From: Acidobacteriota bacterium
Lineage (GTDB): Bacteria > Acidobacteriota > Blastocatellia > Pyrinomonadales > Pyrinomonadaceae
Reading direction: 5' to 3'
Length of the DNA: 64,000 bases
Assembly: GCA_016718135.1 (NCBI GenBank)
Contig: JADKEF010000016.1
Location: forward strand, 65,341-129,340
Numbering within the stretch: position 1 is the first letter of the stretch; each line of letters opens with the position of its first letter. Of this stretch, positions 9,075-18,329 are shown piece after piece. A program made the translations under genes and the position numbers. Under the pieces are notes generated by a model that did no database searches, was not told where the DNA came from, and was given only the letters and a program-made list of their open reading frames with translations.

Positions 9075-10574
9075 ATGTCTGTAAGAGTTAGATTCGCACC
9101 CAGCCCGACGGGCTATCTTCATATCGGCTCGGCACGCACCGCGCTTTTTAATTATCTTTACGCCCGGCATACTGGCGGCAAGTTCCTGCTTCGGATCGAG
9201 GACACCGACCTCGCACGCTCGACCGAAGAATCGACCCGCTCGATCCTCGACGGCCTCGCATGGCTTGAACTCAACCACGACGAAGAGATCGTCTTCCAGT
9301 CCGACAACGCCGACAAGCATCGCGAAACCGCCCGCAAACTGCTCGCCGAGGGTAAGGCATATCGTGATTTCACTCCAAAGGCGGAGCCAAACGAGGCTAA
9401 TGTAAAAGACACGATCAAAGACCGCGCACGTGCCAACCAAGGCGAAAAGAACATGCGCGACAATCCATTTCGCGATCTTTCGGTCGAAGAAAGCGATGCC
9501 CGTGCGGAGGCGGGGGAGCCTTTTGCTATCCGTTTAAAGGTTGCGGAGCACGGTCGCACAGCGTTTGACGATGCAGTTTACGGAATTCAGGAGAGGAATT
9601 ACCATGACACCGAAGATCTAGTTTTACTCCGCTCCGACGGCCATCCTCTCTACAATCTCGCCGTCGTTTGCGACGACATCGAGATGGCGATCACGCACGT
9701 CATCCGCGGCCAGGATCATCTGACAAACACACATAAGCAAGTCCTGATCTACGAGGCCCTCGGCATCACGCCGCCAACATTCGCCCATCTGCCGCTCATC
9801 ATGGCTCCGAACAAGGGCAAGCTCTCGAAGCGCAAACACGGCGAGGTCGTCTCGATGACGACGTACCGCGACGCGGGATTTCTCGCCGCCGCATTCCGCA
9901 ACTTTCTCGCCCTGCTCGGCTGGTCAGCGAGCGAAGAGCAAGAGATCTATTCGCTCGAGGAACTCGTCCAAAAATTCTCGCTCGAAGGCATCCATCGCTC
10001 AAACGCCGTTTTCAATTTTACCGAAAACGACCCGCGCAAATGGACCGACGACAAGGCCCAGTGGATGAACGCCGAATACATCCGCACAATGCCGGTCGAG
10101 GATCTGCTGCGATTCGTAAAACCAGAATTAAAAGCGGCAAAACTGTGGCGCGACGAATACGAAGACGACGATAGGGAATGGTTCGAAAAAACGATCAACC
10201 TCATCCGTCAACGCTTCTTCACGCTGAAAGATTTCTCAAAACAAGGCCGCGCATATTTCAGCGAAGACTACGACTTCGACCCGGCCGCGATCGAAAAGAA
10301 CCTGTCGAAGTTCCCCGATCTCAAAACGTGGCTCCCGGAATTAGCCGATCGTTTTGAGGCGGAGTTTGCCGACAAACCGTACGACGAAGAGAACATCGAG
10401 ATAGTCGTCAAAGCTTTCACCGAGGAAAAGGACACAAAACTCGGCGTAATCATGAACGGTGCAAGAACGTTACTCACGGGCGTAGCCGTCGGCCCATCGA
10501 TGCTGTCGGTATTTGAGATCATCGGCCTGGACCGCACGATAATGCGACTAAGGAGTCAGGTTGCGTGGACATAG
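9075..10574 (+). CDS. gltX: Glutamate--tRNA ligase
   Basis: A 499-residue class I aminoacyl-tRNA synthetase that charges tRNA-Glu in the cytoplasm. The HIGH-type motif is PTGYLHIGSARTALFNYL near the N-terminus. The KMSKS-type motif is KLSKRKHG near residue 252. The GluRS-specific block RIEDTDLARS and the DDIEMAITHVIRGQDHL segment are present, followed by a helical anticodon-binding region. Length is normal. The ATG at 9075 precedes SVRVRFAPSPTG, the standard beginning. The last residues (RTIMRLRSQVAWT) may have been altered by the rearrangement that left a second, degenerate gltX 3-prime end at 11791-11880. Confidence 0.97.
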   Translation: MSVRVRFAPSPTGYLHIGSARTALFNYLYARHTGGKFLLRIEDTDLARSTEESTRSILDGLAWLELNHDEEIVFQSDNADKHRETARKLLAEGKAYRDFTPKAEPNEANVKDTIKDRARANQGEKNMRDNPFRDLSVEESDARAEAGEPFAIRLKVAEHGRTAFDDAVYGIQERNYHDTEDLVLLRSDGHPLYNLAVVCDDIEMAITHVIRGQDHLTNTHKQVLIYEALGITPPTFAHLPLIMAPNKGKLSKRKHGEVVSMTTYRDAGFLAAAFRNFLALLGWSASEEQEIYSLEELVQKFSLEGIHRSNAVFNFTENDPRKWTDDKAQWMNAEYIRTMPVEDLLRFVKPELKAAKLWRDEYEDDDREWFEKTINLIRQRFFTLKDFSKQGRAYFSEDYDFDPAAIEKNLSKFPDLKTWLPELADRFEAEFADKPYDEENIEIVVKAFTEEKDTKLGVIMNGARTLLTGVAVGPSMLSVFEIIGLDRTIMRLRSQVAWT

Positions 10575-10623
10575 ATCGTGGAAAGCCACCAGAAGTTTGC
10601 TGGACTAAAGAGCTTGAATTCGC

Positions 10624-11787
10624 ATGAAGAATATTCTGATCATAGCCGCCTTTCTTTTTCTGAATCTATCGTTGTTCGGCCAAACGCCTCGAGCCAGAGA
10701 CATAGGTATTCCGTTTGAGGGAGATACCGGGAAATTCAACGCAATAACCGACGTCGCAGGCGTTGAGGTTGGATACAGCACTCTGATCTCCGGGCAAGGT
10801 AAGAATATCCGGGGTCAAGGCCCTGTCAGAACGGGCGTCACAGCTATTTTGCCAAGAGGTAGAAACAATAATCCTGTCTACGGCAATTGGTATTCATTGA
10901 ATGGCAATGGTGAAATGACCGGCACGACCTGGATCACCGAATCCGGATTTTTAGAAGGGCCGGTAATGATCACCAATACGAACAGCGTCGGTGTCGTAAG
11001 GGACGCGGTCTTGAAGTGGTTTGTAAAGACCGGTTGGTACAAGGAAGATTTCTGGTACACCTATCCAGTAGTTGCAGAAACATACGACGGTTTTCTGAAC
11101 GACATTTATGGGTTTCATGTAAAGGAGAGCAATGCGTTCGAAGCTTTGGACACGGCCAAAACCGGAACGATAGCGGAAGGTAATGTCGGCGGCGGAACGG
11201 GCATGATGTGTTTGGGCTTTAAGGGCGGAACCGGCACGTCATCGCGCCTAGTCAAGATCAAAGACACAACATACACTCTCGGTGTACTGGTTCAATCAAA
11301 TTTTGGATCGAAAAAGAACTTTTCAATTGCAGGCGTACCCGTCGGTCAGGAACTGAAGGACGTAATGAACTATGAATTCAAGGCGCCGCCCTCTTACAAT
11401 CCCGGAGATGGTTCGATCATCGTAGTTGTAGCCACCGACGCACCGCTTTTGCCTCATCAACTAAAACGCATCGCCGCGAGAGTCGCCATCGGAGTGGGCA
11501 AGGTAGGCGGACGCGGCGAGAATGGTTCAGGCGACATATTTCTAGCTTTTTCAACAGCGAATCCAACAGCGTTTAGTCGGGAAGCTACGACCAAAGTCGA
11601 TCAGCTCTCAAACGATATGATCGATCCGCTCTTCAATGCGACCGTTCAGGCGGTCGAAGAATCTATAATTAACGCTATGGTGGCTGCCGACACGATGGAG
11701 GGAATCAACGGAAACAAGGCCTACCGGCTGCCGCATAAATTAGTTATCGACGTATTGAAGAAATATAACAGGATAAAATCTGACTGA
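10624..11787 (+). CDS. P1 family (DmpA-like) self-processing peptidase, exported
   Basis: A 387-residue protein with a signal peptide (MKNILIIAAFLFLNLSLFGQ). It matches the P1/DmpA-BapA family of N-terminal nucleophile aminopeptidases. The conserved opening DVAGVEVGYSTL, the motif GNVGGGTGM and the Gly-Ser self-cleavage site (NPGDGSIIVVVATDAPL) are all visible. The Ser after GDG would become the nucleophile of the beta chain after autocleavage. GENGSGDIFLAFST is also typical. It likely releases N-terminal D- or beta-amino acids from peptides in the periplasm. It lies between gltX and a duplicated fragment of the gltX 3-prime end, so it is probably inserted cargo. Confidence 0.92.
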   Translation: MKNILIIAAFLFLNLSLFGQTPRARDIGIPFEGDTGKFNAITDVAGVEVGYSTLISGQGKNIRGQGPVRTGVTAILPRGRNNNPVYGNWYSLNGNGEMTGTTWITESGFLEGPVMITNTNSVGVVRDAVLKWFVKTGWYKEDFWYTYPVVAETYDGFLNDIYGFHVKESNAFEALDTAKTGTIAEGNVGGGTGMMCLGFKGGTGTSSRLVKIKDTTYTLGVLVQSNFGSKKNFSIAGVPVGQELKDVMNYEFKAPPSYNPGDGSIIVVVATDAPLLPHQLKRIAARVAIGVGKVGGRGENGSGDIFLAFSTANPTAFSREATTKVDQLSNDMIDPLFNATVQAVEESIINAMVAADTMEGINGNKAYRLPHKLVIDVLKKYNRIKSD

Positions 11788-11790
11788 ACT

Positions 11791-11880
11791 TAGATTGCTC
11801 AACGGTGTCTCGGTCGGCCCGTCAATTTCTCGGTATTCGAGGTCATCGGCCTTGAAAAGGACGCTTCTGCGTTTTCGTAG
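11791..11880 (+). pseudogene. Remnant of a gltX 3-prime end
   Basis: Translated with one frame change, this stretch reads LLNGVSVGPS, then SVFEVIGLEKDASAFS and a stop at 11878-11880. That matches the C-terminus of the intact gltX at 10468-10545 (LLTGVAVGPSMLSVFEIIGL). It directly follows the P1 peptidase gene. It is best read as the displaced original or a duplicated end of gltX, left when the peptidase gene entered. It is not expected to be expressed. Confidence 0.65.
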
Positions 11881-11974
11881 CCGCTGGGCATAGGAAGGTT
11901 GATATTTGTATTCTCTGCGACATACTTTATGTTGGGAGAGCGATATCATCACTGATGTCGAACACATAATAATT

Positions 11975-12391
11975 ATGAAAGGATTTAAATCAAACATAGA
12001 GAAGGACACACTTAAGAACAAAAACTTCCGCAAGGTTGTTTACACCGGACAGCATCTGCAGCTCGTCCTGATGAGCCTCAAACCGAAAGAGGAGATCGGT
12101 GCCGAAGTACATGCTGAGAATGATCAGTTTTTGCGCTTTGAGGGCGGCAAGGGTCGCGTGATCATCGACAAAACGACCTACAACGTCAAAGACGGTGACG
12201 CCGTGATCGTGCCTGCGGGTGCCAAGCACAATGTGATCAATGTATCGGCGAGCGAAGACCTCAAACTCTACACGATCTACGCTCCGCCGCATCACAAGGA
12301 TCAGATCGTTCGCAAGACAAAGGAATCGGCCGAGGCGAACGACGAGGAGTTTGACGGTAAGACCACCGAGAAGCCGAAGAAAAAGAAATAG
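11975..12391 (+). CDS. Cupin-domain protein
   Basis: A 138-residue cytoplasmic single-domain cupin. The beta-barrel motifs are seen as GAEVHAENDQFLRFEGGKGRV (cupin 1, with His and Glu ligands) and GDAVIVPAGAKHNVINVS (cupin 2, with the His ligand), so it probably binds a divalent metal. The tail is lysine-rich and disordered (EKPKKKK). The ATG at 11975 is chosen over an upstream alternative because the extension has no cupin character. Substrate is unknown; such cupins range from sugar isomerases to small-molecule sensors. Confidence 0.85.
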   Translation: MKGFKSNIEKDTLKNKNFRKVVYTGQHLQLVLMSLKPKEEIGAEVHAENDQFLRFEGGKGRVIIDKTTYNVKDGDAVIVPAGAKHNVINVSASEDLKLYTIYAPPHHKDQIVRKTKESAEANDEEFDGKTTEKPKKKK

Positions 12392-12445
12392 CGAAGCTTG
12401 CAGGTTTTTGCTCTATTAGCGTTCATAATAGTGCAGAACCTGTTT

Positions 12446-14806
12446 ATGAGACATCGCGTCAAATTTTGGCCGTACGCTGCCACCGTGATATTTATCACGG
12501 CCACGTGTGCGGCCATTTTTGCGCAACCAAGCCCGCCGCCGCTCTCGCAGGAATTTCTAAAACGCCGTGAGGCGGGTTCGGCGTTTCAACTTGGTCGGAT
12601 CCATCTCAGGCAAGGAAAGCCTGATTCGCTTCGACTGGCGATCGAAAATTTTGAAAATGCGGCAAGGCTGTATGGCCAACTCGGCGATCAAGCGAATGTC
12701 GGTTGTTCGCTGCTTGGTATCGGGGCCGTTCAGGCATTAGATGGCAAGAATGCATTGGCGGCACAGTCTTACGGCCAAGCCGTCGGGTTGTTTCGCTCGC
12801 TGAAAGACGGCGATGTGGATGAGAATGCGTTGTCCAAGCTCGGCTTTCTCTACGATGAACTGGTCGATAAACGTTTTCCTTTCAGATTCGACCAACTCTC
12901 CATCCAACCGCCAAAACGCGGCTACGATCAGAACGGCGACCGCGTCGATACCCGATTTTCGCGTGGGTCGGAACGGTATTACGTCCAATTCTTTAATCAG
13001 CCATTCACGGTCTATTACCGCGAGGAACCTGAATCTATCTTCGACGATCCGCGAATGGCGGGGTCGAGCGACCAGCCAAAGCCTGTCTCTTTTTACCGTG
13101 ATGTTCTGTCGATTTGGAAGCTCAACGGAGTCGAGAGTATCGAGGTCGCGACGCGGCTCAATCTGATGGAGGCATGGGCTGATGAGAATCCGTCGGTCGC
13201 CGTATTCTTTGGAAAACAAGCTATAAATCAATATCAACAGATCAGGAAGCTTCTGCGTTCGACGAAGCCGTACGACCCGCGGCTCTATGTAAATCGCCTG
13301 ACAGACAAATATCGTTTCCTCGCCGATCTGCTGATCTCGCTCGGCCGCCTGACCGAGGCCGACGAAGTTTTGCAGATGCTCAAGGAAGAAGAGTTCTCCG
13401 AATTCGTCCGGCGCGACGCCGCTGAGATAGAGCGTTTGAAACGAACCGCTCGCCTCACGCCAAAAGAACGCCAACTCGTCGACCGCTATCTCGCGCTCGC
13501 CGATAAAGCCGCCGGCATCGGCGAACAATATCGCCAGCTCGACGGCAAAAAGCAGGACGGACAACCGCTCTCTGATGCGGATGAAAAGCGTCGCATACAA
13601 CTCGCCGCCCAAACAGCGGACATTAACGCCGCGTTCAAACTTTTCTTAGAAAAAGAACTCGTCAACGAGATCGGCACCGAGAACGCCAAGACACTCGCTG
13701 CCGACCGCACTTTGCAAGACCGCGTTCGCGAACTCGGCCCCGGAACAGTCTCGCTCTACACTGTCATCACCGAGAACCGCTACCGCGTCGTAATGACCAC
13801 GCCGACCGTTCAGATCGATGCGAAGACAGAGATCAACGCGGCTGTTCTGAACAAGAAGATATTCGCTTTCCGCAACGCGTTACTCGATACAAAGGTCGAC
13901 CCGCGGCCACTTGGAAAGCAGCTGTACGACATTCTAGTCAAGCCAATTGAAAAAGATCTCGCAGCCGCCGGAGCCAAAACTCTCATCTGGTCGCTCGATG
14001 GCACGCTCCGCTACATCCCGATCGCCGCACTCTCGCCCGATGGCAAGACGTACCTCGTCGAACACTATCAAAACGTCACTGTTACTCCGAGAACACGCGA
14101 CCGCCTGACAACGCGAAACGCCGACTGGAAAGCACTCGGCATGGGCCTCTCCGAAGAGCAAAATGTCACTTATCCCGATCAGCCGGGCCAGAAAGTAAAG
14201 GTTGATGCTCTGCCGGGAACGAAACAAGAACTCATCTCGATCGTCCGCGACGAGAGCGACCCGACCGAAACCGGCATTCTCGAAGGCAAACGTTTTCTCG
14301 ACGCCAATTTCACGATGCAGAATCTGACCGATTCGCTTCAAAAAACGAACGCCGACGGCAAGCGACGATTTACTGTCGTCCATCTAGCCAGCCATTTTCG
14401 CCTCGGCAGTAATTGGTCAACGTCGTTTCTGTTCTTAGGTAATGGCAAGCTGCTCTCACTCGAAGAACTTAGTGGCTCTTCACAGATCGATTTCAGCGAT
14501 GTCGAACTCGTCACTCTCTCCGCGTGCAACACCGCCCTCGCCACCGCCAGCAACGGCATCGAGGTCGATTCGCTCGCCGAGGCGATCCAGGCAAAAAGCG
14601 GCAAGGCCGTGCTCGCAACGCTCTGGGCAGTCTATGACGAGAGCACAGCAGCTCTGATGAGCAGTTTCTATCGAACCAAAAAAGACGGGTCGCAAATAAC
14701 CAAGGCAGAGGCACTACAACGTGCTCAGATAAAGATGCTCGAGGGCAAGACGTTCGCCCATCCTTACTACTGGTCAGGCTTCACGTTGATCGGCAACTGG
14801 CGTTAG
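12446..14806 (+). CDS. Exported CHAT-domain protein with TPR repeats
   Basis: About 786 residues. A signal peptide or anchor (FWPYAATVIFITATCAAIFA) is followed by TPR-like helices (AIENFENAARLYGQLGDQAN and similar) and a long charged helical middle. The C-terminal third is a CHAT caspase-like domain: VVHLASHF gives the catalytic His, VELVTLSACNTA the catalytic Cys, and the domain ends with the usual HPYYWSGFTLIGNW. This is a full active-site set, so it is probably an extracytoplasmic protease. It ends four bases inside the convergent Lrp gene. The ATG at 12446 is preferred over an upstream TTG because it places the signal peptide at the N-terminus. The target is unknown. Confidence 0.88.
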   Translation: MRHRVKFWPYAATVIFITATCAAIFAQPSPPPLSQEFLKRREAGSAFQLGRIHLRQGKPDSLRLAIENFENAARLYGQLGDQANVGCSLLGIGAVQALDGKNALAAQSYGQAVGLFRSLKDGDVDENALSKLGFLYDELVDKRFPFRFDQLSIQPPKRGYDQNGDRVDTRFSRGSERYYVQFFNQPFTVYYREEPESIFDDPRMAGSSDQPKPVSFYRDVLSIWKLNGVESIEVATRLNLMEAWADENPSVAVFFGKQAINQYQQIRKLLRSTKPYDPRLYVNRLTDKYRFLADLLISLGRLTEADEVLQMLKEEEFSEFVRRDAAEIERLKRTARLTPKERQLVDRYLALADKAAGIGEQYRQLDGKKQDGQPLSDADEKRRIQLAAQTADINAAFKLFLEKELVNEIGTENAKTLAADRTLQDRVRELGPGTVSLYTVITENRYRVVMTTPTVQIDAKTEINAAVLNKKIFAFRNALLDTKVDPRPLGKQLYDILVKPIEKDLAAAGAKTLIWSLDGTLRYIPIAALSPDGKTYLVEHYQNVTVTPRTRDRLTTRNADWKALGMGLSEEQNVTYPDQPGQKVKVDALPGTKQELISIVRDESDPTETGILEGKRFLDANFTMQNLTDSLQKTNADGKRRFTVVHLASHFRLGSNWSTSFLFLGNGKLLSLEELSGSSQIDFSDVELVTLSACNTALATASNGIEVDSLAEAIQAKSGKAVLATLWAVYDESTAALMSSFYRTKKDGSQITKAEALQRAQIKMLEGKTFAHPYYWSGFTLIGNWR

Positions 14807-15237
14807 ACCTCGATCACGCGGCGTTTTACCGGTGATGACAGAACGATCGTCGTCGTTGTGATGCCATACGGTACCAGTCGGTCGATCACTTCCTGTAGAT
14901 GCTCGACCGAGGCGACGGCGACCTTCATAATAAATGAATCGCCGCCGGTTCCGCGGTGGCATTCCAGAACTTCGTTCGAACTCTGCGCTACCTCAATGAT
15001 ATGGCTGTAATCGACTCCAGTTATGCTCATTCGAACAAAAGCCGTGATCGGCAGGCCAACTTTTGCCGTGTCGATCTCGGCACGATATCCAATTATGATC
15101 GCCGCGTCCTCGAGCTTTCGTACGCGCTCGATAACGGCTGGGGTTGTGAGCCCAACCCGACGACCGAGTTCGGCGTAGCTGGTGCGGGCATCTTCTTGTA
15201 GTTCTCTCAGTATCTTTCTATCTATTTCGTCGATCAT
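14803..15237 (-). CDS. Lrp/AsnC family transcriptional regulator
   Basis: A 144-residue protein. It has an N-terminal HTH (ILRELQEDARTSYAELGRRV and TPAVIERVRKLED) and a C-terminal RAM/AsnC ligand domain (FIMKVAVASVEHLQEVIDRL). Family members bind amino acids and act as octamers. It is divergent from the phenylalanine hydroxylase gene, with about 300 bases between them, which suggests it regulates the aromatic amino-acid degradation genes that follow. That target is an inference from position. Confidence 0.92.
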   Translation of the reverse strand: MIDEIDRKILRELQEDARTSYAELGRRVGLTTPAVIERVRKLEDAAIIIGYRAEIDTAKVGLPITAFVRMSITGVDYSHIIEVAQSSNEVLECHRGTGGDSFIMKVAVASVEHLQEVIDRLVPYGITTTTIVLSSPVKRRVIEV

Positions 15238-15244
15238 AACGCTA

Positions 15245-15354
15245 GGAACGCAGGCGCCGTCGCCTGTAGTTTTTCAGTAACATTCAAGATTGAGAACACC
15301 GAAAACAGTCACGCCGGAGGAACCGGCGTTTGCAGCCGAGGGCGGCCGCGTTCC
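15245..15354. repeat. REP-like palindromic element
   Basis: Outer inverted repeats GGAACGC (15245-15251) and GCGTTCC (15348-15354) enclose two smaller hairpins, GCAGGCG-ccgt-CGCCTGT and GCCGG-aggaa-CCGGC. It lies in the Lrp/phhA intergenic region. The layout resembles REP/BIME elements mobilised in trans. Its length of about 110 bases matches the element at 34341-34451. Confidence 0.5.
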
Positions 15355-15554
15355 CGGCAAAACGTATTTCTGTTCCGATCAACAACGTATTCTAAAGTAT
15401 CTTTGGCAAATAAACTAATAATCTAAAGCAGTTCTAAGGTATTTTCGAATGAATGCCATTCAACAGATTTGTATTATCCATTAGAATATTTAATTCGAAG
15501 ATAACAAAGCCTATCCTTCCGGGCATCGAACGTATGACAGGAGCTGCCGCAATA

Positions 15555-16463
15555 ATGTTGACCGAAACTGAACCGACCGCTGCCGAATCTGATTTTGCTC
15601 TCGAGAATTTCCGCGTTTCTGACGCAGATCTTCCTGAATTCAAGGATCTGAAGTTCGAAAATATCAACGAACTTCACATCGACCATCCCGGAGCAAATGA
15701 CACGGAATATCGCGCACGACGTGACTATATTGCCGAGTGTGCCAAGCGTTTTCGCGAGACGGGCGAGATCACCGACGTCGATTACAACGCCCGCGAACAG
15801 CGTGTCTGGCGTTACGTCGCAGAGGAACTCGAAGAGCTGCAGCAGAAGTACGCGTCGCCCTTTTACCTGCGTGCAAAGAAAGATCTCGGCATCACGACGG
15901 GCCGGATCCCGCAACTTTCTGAGATGAACCGTCGGCTCAACGAACTCACCGGCTTTCGCCTCGCACCGATCGAGGGTTTGGTCGAAACTCGCGGTTTTCT
16001 CTCTTGGCTCTCGTACCGTGTGATGCTCTGCACGCAATACATTCGCCACCATTCGCATCCGGCGTACACGCCCGAGCCTGATATCGTCCACGAGGCCATC
16101 GGCCACATCCCGATGTTCACGAACCCGAATTTTGCCGACTTTTCACAGTTTATCGGCCACGGTGCCCGTATCGCGACCGACAAACAGCTCGAAGAACTCG
16201 GCCGCCTCTACTGGTTCACCGTCGAATTCGGGCTGGTCGAGCACGAAGGCGACATAAAAGCCTACGGAGCCGGCCTACTCTCGTCATTCGGCGAACTCGA
16301 ACACGCCTTCAGCGACCAGGTAGAACGCCGCCCCTTCAACCTCGAACAGGTCATCAACCACGAATACACCTACAGCGACATGCAAAAGATCCTGTACGTC
16401 GTCCCGTCGTACGCTGAGTTGAAAGAGGTGACGCGGAAGTATATTGAGAGTTTTGGAAAATAG
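15555..16463 (+). CDS. phhA: Phenylalanine 4-monooxygenase (biopterin-dependent)
   Basis: About 302 residues. It converts phenylalanine to tyrosine with tetrahydropterin, Fe(II) and O2. The iron site is visible in PEPDIVHEAIGHIPM (two His ligands), with the third ligand Glu in the WFTVEFGLVEHEGDIKAYGAG segment. YTPEPDIVHE and the AYGAGLLSSFGEL block are family hallmarks. It is the first step of the pathway continued by the next gene (HppD) and by HmgA at 21098. The ATG at 15555 is preferred because an AGGAG lies 11 bases upstream. An ATG at 15534 and a longer form from 15453 are less supported. Confidence 0.93.
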   Translation: MLTETEPTAAESDFALENFRVSDADLPEFKDLKFENINELHIDHPGANDTEYRARRDYIAECAKRFRETGEITDVDYNAREQRVWRYVAEELEELQQKYASPFYLRAKKDLGITTGRIPQLSEMNRRLNELTGFRLAPIEGLVETRGFLSWLSYRVMLCTQYIRHHSHPAYTPEPDIVHEAIGHIPMFTNPNFADFSQFIGHGARIATDKQLEELGRLYWFTVEFGLVEHEGDIKAYGAGLLSSFGELEHAFSDQVERRPFNLEQVINHEYTYSDMQKILYVVPSYAELKEVTRKYIESFGK

Positions 16464-16517
16464 AAGTCAGAACCGGGAGCGATAGCGACTGGGTTCTTTT
16501 AGCGATAAAATCAAGAA

Positions 16518-17663
16518 ATGATCACAGAAACAGAAACAGCAATCGATAGAGCTACAGCGGTCCAAAATCCGCTTGGGCTTAAGAAGATCCACCACGTTGA
16601 ATTCTACGTCGGTAATGCTAAGCAGGCGGAGTTTTATTATCGTAAGGCGTTTGGGTTTTCGCGGCATGCTTATCGCGGGCTTGAGACGGGGAATCGCGAT
16701 GTGACGAGCTATGTGATGCGGCAGACGAATATCAATTTCGTATTGACCACCCCGCTTTCGCCGGACCATCCGGCGGCTGAGCATATCAAGCAGCACGGGG
16801 ATGGTGTGCGCGATATTGCATTTTACGTAGAAGATGCCGATCATGCGTTTAATGAGGCTGTAAGACGCGGAGCGAGACCGATCACCGAGCCGCATGATCT
16901 CGCGGATGAGAATGGCAGCGTTCGTCACGCGGCGATCGCGACGTATGGTGACACGATACATTCGCTTATCTCGTACAACACCAACAACGGCCACAATTAC
17001 AATGGCGTATTTCTCCCCGGCTTTGCCGAACAGGCCGTAGCGGGTGAGCCGACCGGCATCATGATGGTCGACCACATCGTCGGCAACGTGGAGCTCGGTA
17101 AGATGAACGAGTGGTGCGATTTTTATCGTGACGTGATGGGCTTTCACCGCTATATCACTTTTGACGACAACGACATCTCGACGGAATATTCCGCCCTGAT
17201 GTCGATCGTCATGAGCGACGGCCAGCACAATATCAAATTCCCGATCAACGAGCCTGCACAGGGCAAGGGCGGCAAGTCGCAGATACAGGAATATATTGAT
17301 TTTTATGGTTCTGCCGGTGCCCAACACATCGCCCTACTCTGTCGTGACATACGTAAGACGGTCACGGAATTGATGGAGAACGGCGTCGAATTCCTGACCA
17401 TCCCTGACACTTATTACGACGACCTGTTAGACCGCGTCGGCCCGATCGACGAAGATATCGAAAGCCTAAAAAAACTCGGCATCCTGGTCGACCGCGATGA
17501 CGAAGGCTATCTACTTCAGATCTTCACCAAACCGGTAGAGGACCGACCGACCGTTTTCTACGAGATCCTTCAGCGAAAAGGCTGTAAAGGCTTTGGCAAG
17601 GGCAATTTCAAAGCGCTGTTCGTCTCGATCGAGGAAGAGCAGCGGCGGCGAGGAAATTTATAG
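16518..17663 (+). CDS. hppD: 4-hydroxyphenylpyruvate dioxygenase
   Basis: A 381-residue, two-domain vicinal-oxygen-chelate enzyme that converts 4-hydroxyphenylpyruvate to homogentisate. The N-terminal domain begins KKIHHVEFYVGNAKQAEFYY. The catalytic C-terminal domain carries MVDHIVGNVE (first His ligand), GAQHIALLCRDI (second His) and LLQIFTKPVEDRPTVFYEIL (Glu ligand and the family C-terminal block). GCKGFGKGNFKALF is the conserved lid helix. It lies 54 bases after phhA in the same direction, so the two are probably co-transcribed. Confidence 0.97.
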   Translation: MITETETAIDRATAVQNPLGLKKIHHVEFYVGNAKQAEFYYRKAFGFSRHAYRGLETGNRDVTSYVMRQTNINFVLTTPLSPDHPAAEHIKQHGDGVRDIAFYVEDADHAFNEAVRRGARPITEPHDLADENGSVRHAAIATYGDTIHSLISYNTNNGHNYNGVFLPGFAEQAVAGEPTGIMMVDHIVGNVELGKMNEWCDFYRDVMGFHRYITFDDNDISTEYSALMSIVMSDGQHNIKFPINEPAQGKGGKSQIQEYIDFYGSAGAQHIALLCRDIRKTVTELMENGVEFLTIPDTYYDDLLDRVGPIDEDIESLKKLGILVDRDDEGYLLQIFTKPVEDRPTVFYEILQRKGCKGFGKGNFKALFVSIEEEQRRRGNL

Positions 17664-17711
17664 TTTTCCTGCGTTCCTAGTGCTACAATCGTCGCTCTGG
17701 AGGGAATATAT

Positions 17712-17942
17712 ATGTACGAGGTGCGAATAGAGAAGACTCAGTCGGCGGAACTTCACGAGCTGGTCGACTCCGTCGTCAACGGCGAGGAAGTCATTTTCAC
17801 CGAAAATGATCTTCCAGTCGCGAAGCTTGTCGCCGTCCGAAATGGAAGCCCGACTCCCCGTTTCGGTAGTGCACGAGGTATGTTTGTTCTTGCCGATGAT
17901 TTCAACGAACCGCTCGCGGATCTTGACGAATATCGGAAATGA
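17712..17942 (+). CDS. Phd/YefM-type antitoxin
   Basis: A 76-residue antitoxin. The N-terminal DNA-binding fold is seen as AELHELVDSVVNGEEVIFTE followed by NDLPVAKLVAV, the standard Phd/YefM pattern. The C-terminal tail (LADDFNEPLADLDEYR) is the usual toxin-binding segment. A strong GGAGGG ribosome site precedes the ATG. Its stop overlaps the start of the PIN toxin gene by four bases, the normal layout of a type II module that represses itself. Confidence 0.92.
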   Translation: MYEVRIEKTQSAELHELVDSVVNGEEVIFTENDLPVAKLVAVRNGSPTPRFGSARGMFVLADDFNEPLADLDEYRK

Positions 17943-18325
17943 GACTTCTTCTCGATACGCACACCCTATTGTGGTTCATCGGCGGCGAAGCCGAGTTAAG
18001 TCAGGCGGCCCGGACATTGATCGAAGACCCAGAGAACAAGAAGTTCGTGAGTATCGTTAGCATCTGGGAGATCGCGATCAAGGTTAGCATCGGTAAGATT
18101 TCGTTGGCGACAGCTTTTGATTCGCTTTTTCCGCATCAACTCGATATCAATGGTTTCGAATTATTGCCGGTGTTGATCGAACACACCTCGCTCGTTACAA
18201 ACTTACCGTTCCATCACCGCGACCCGTTCGACCGACTGCTGATCGCTCAGGCTATATCGGAGTCAATGTCGCTGGTTAGTATTGACGATCATCTCGACAG
18301 TTATGGAGTGAATCGTTTGTGGTAA
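17939..18325 (+). CDS. PIN-domain toxin (VapC-like ribonuclease)
   Basis: A 128-residue PIN domain. The first acidic residue is in LLLDTHTLLWFIGG, the central Glu in SIWEIAIKVSIGK, and the later acidic pair in HHRDPFDRLLIAQA; the C-terminus reads LVSIDDHLDSYGV. All expected Mg2+-binding carboxylates appear present, so it should be an active RNA-cleaving toxin. It pairs with the Phd-type antitoxin just upstream (ATGA overlap). It is one of several cargo genes between hppD and hmgA. Confidence 0.93.
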   Translation: MRLLLDTHTLLWFIGGEAELSQAARTLIEDPENKKFVSIVSIWEIAIKVSIGKISLATAFDSLFPHQLDINGFELLPVLIEHTSLVTNLPFHHRDPFDRLLIAQAISESMSLVSIDDHLDSYGVNRLW

Positions 18326-18329
18326 TCGC

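Noticed and set aside
12737..13612. Long open frame (291 codons) on the minus strand
   Set aside because: It lies fully opposite the CHAT-TPR gene and has no family character. The plus-strand gene has a signal peptide and intact catalytic motifs.
15474..16106. 210-codon open frame on the minus strand
   Set aside because: It is opposite phhA, which has the full iron-site motif; the minus-strand product resembles nothing.
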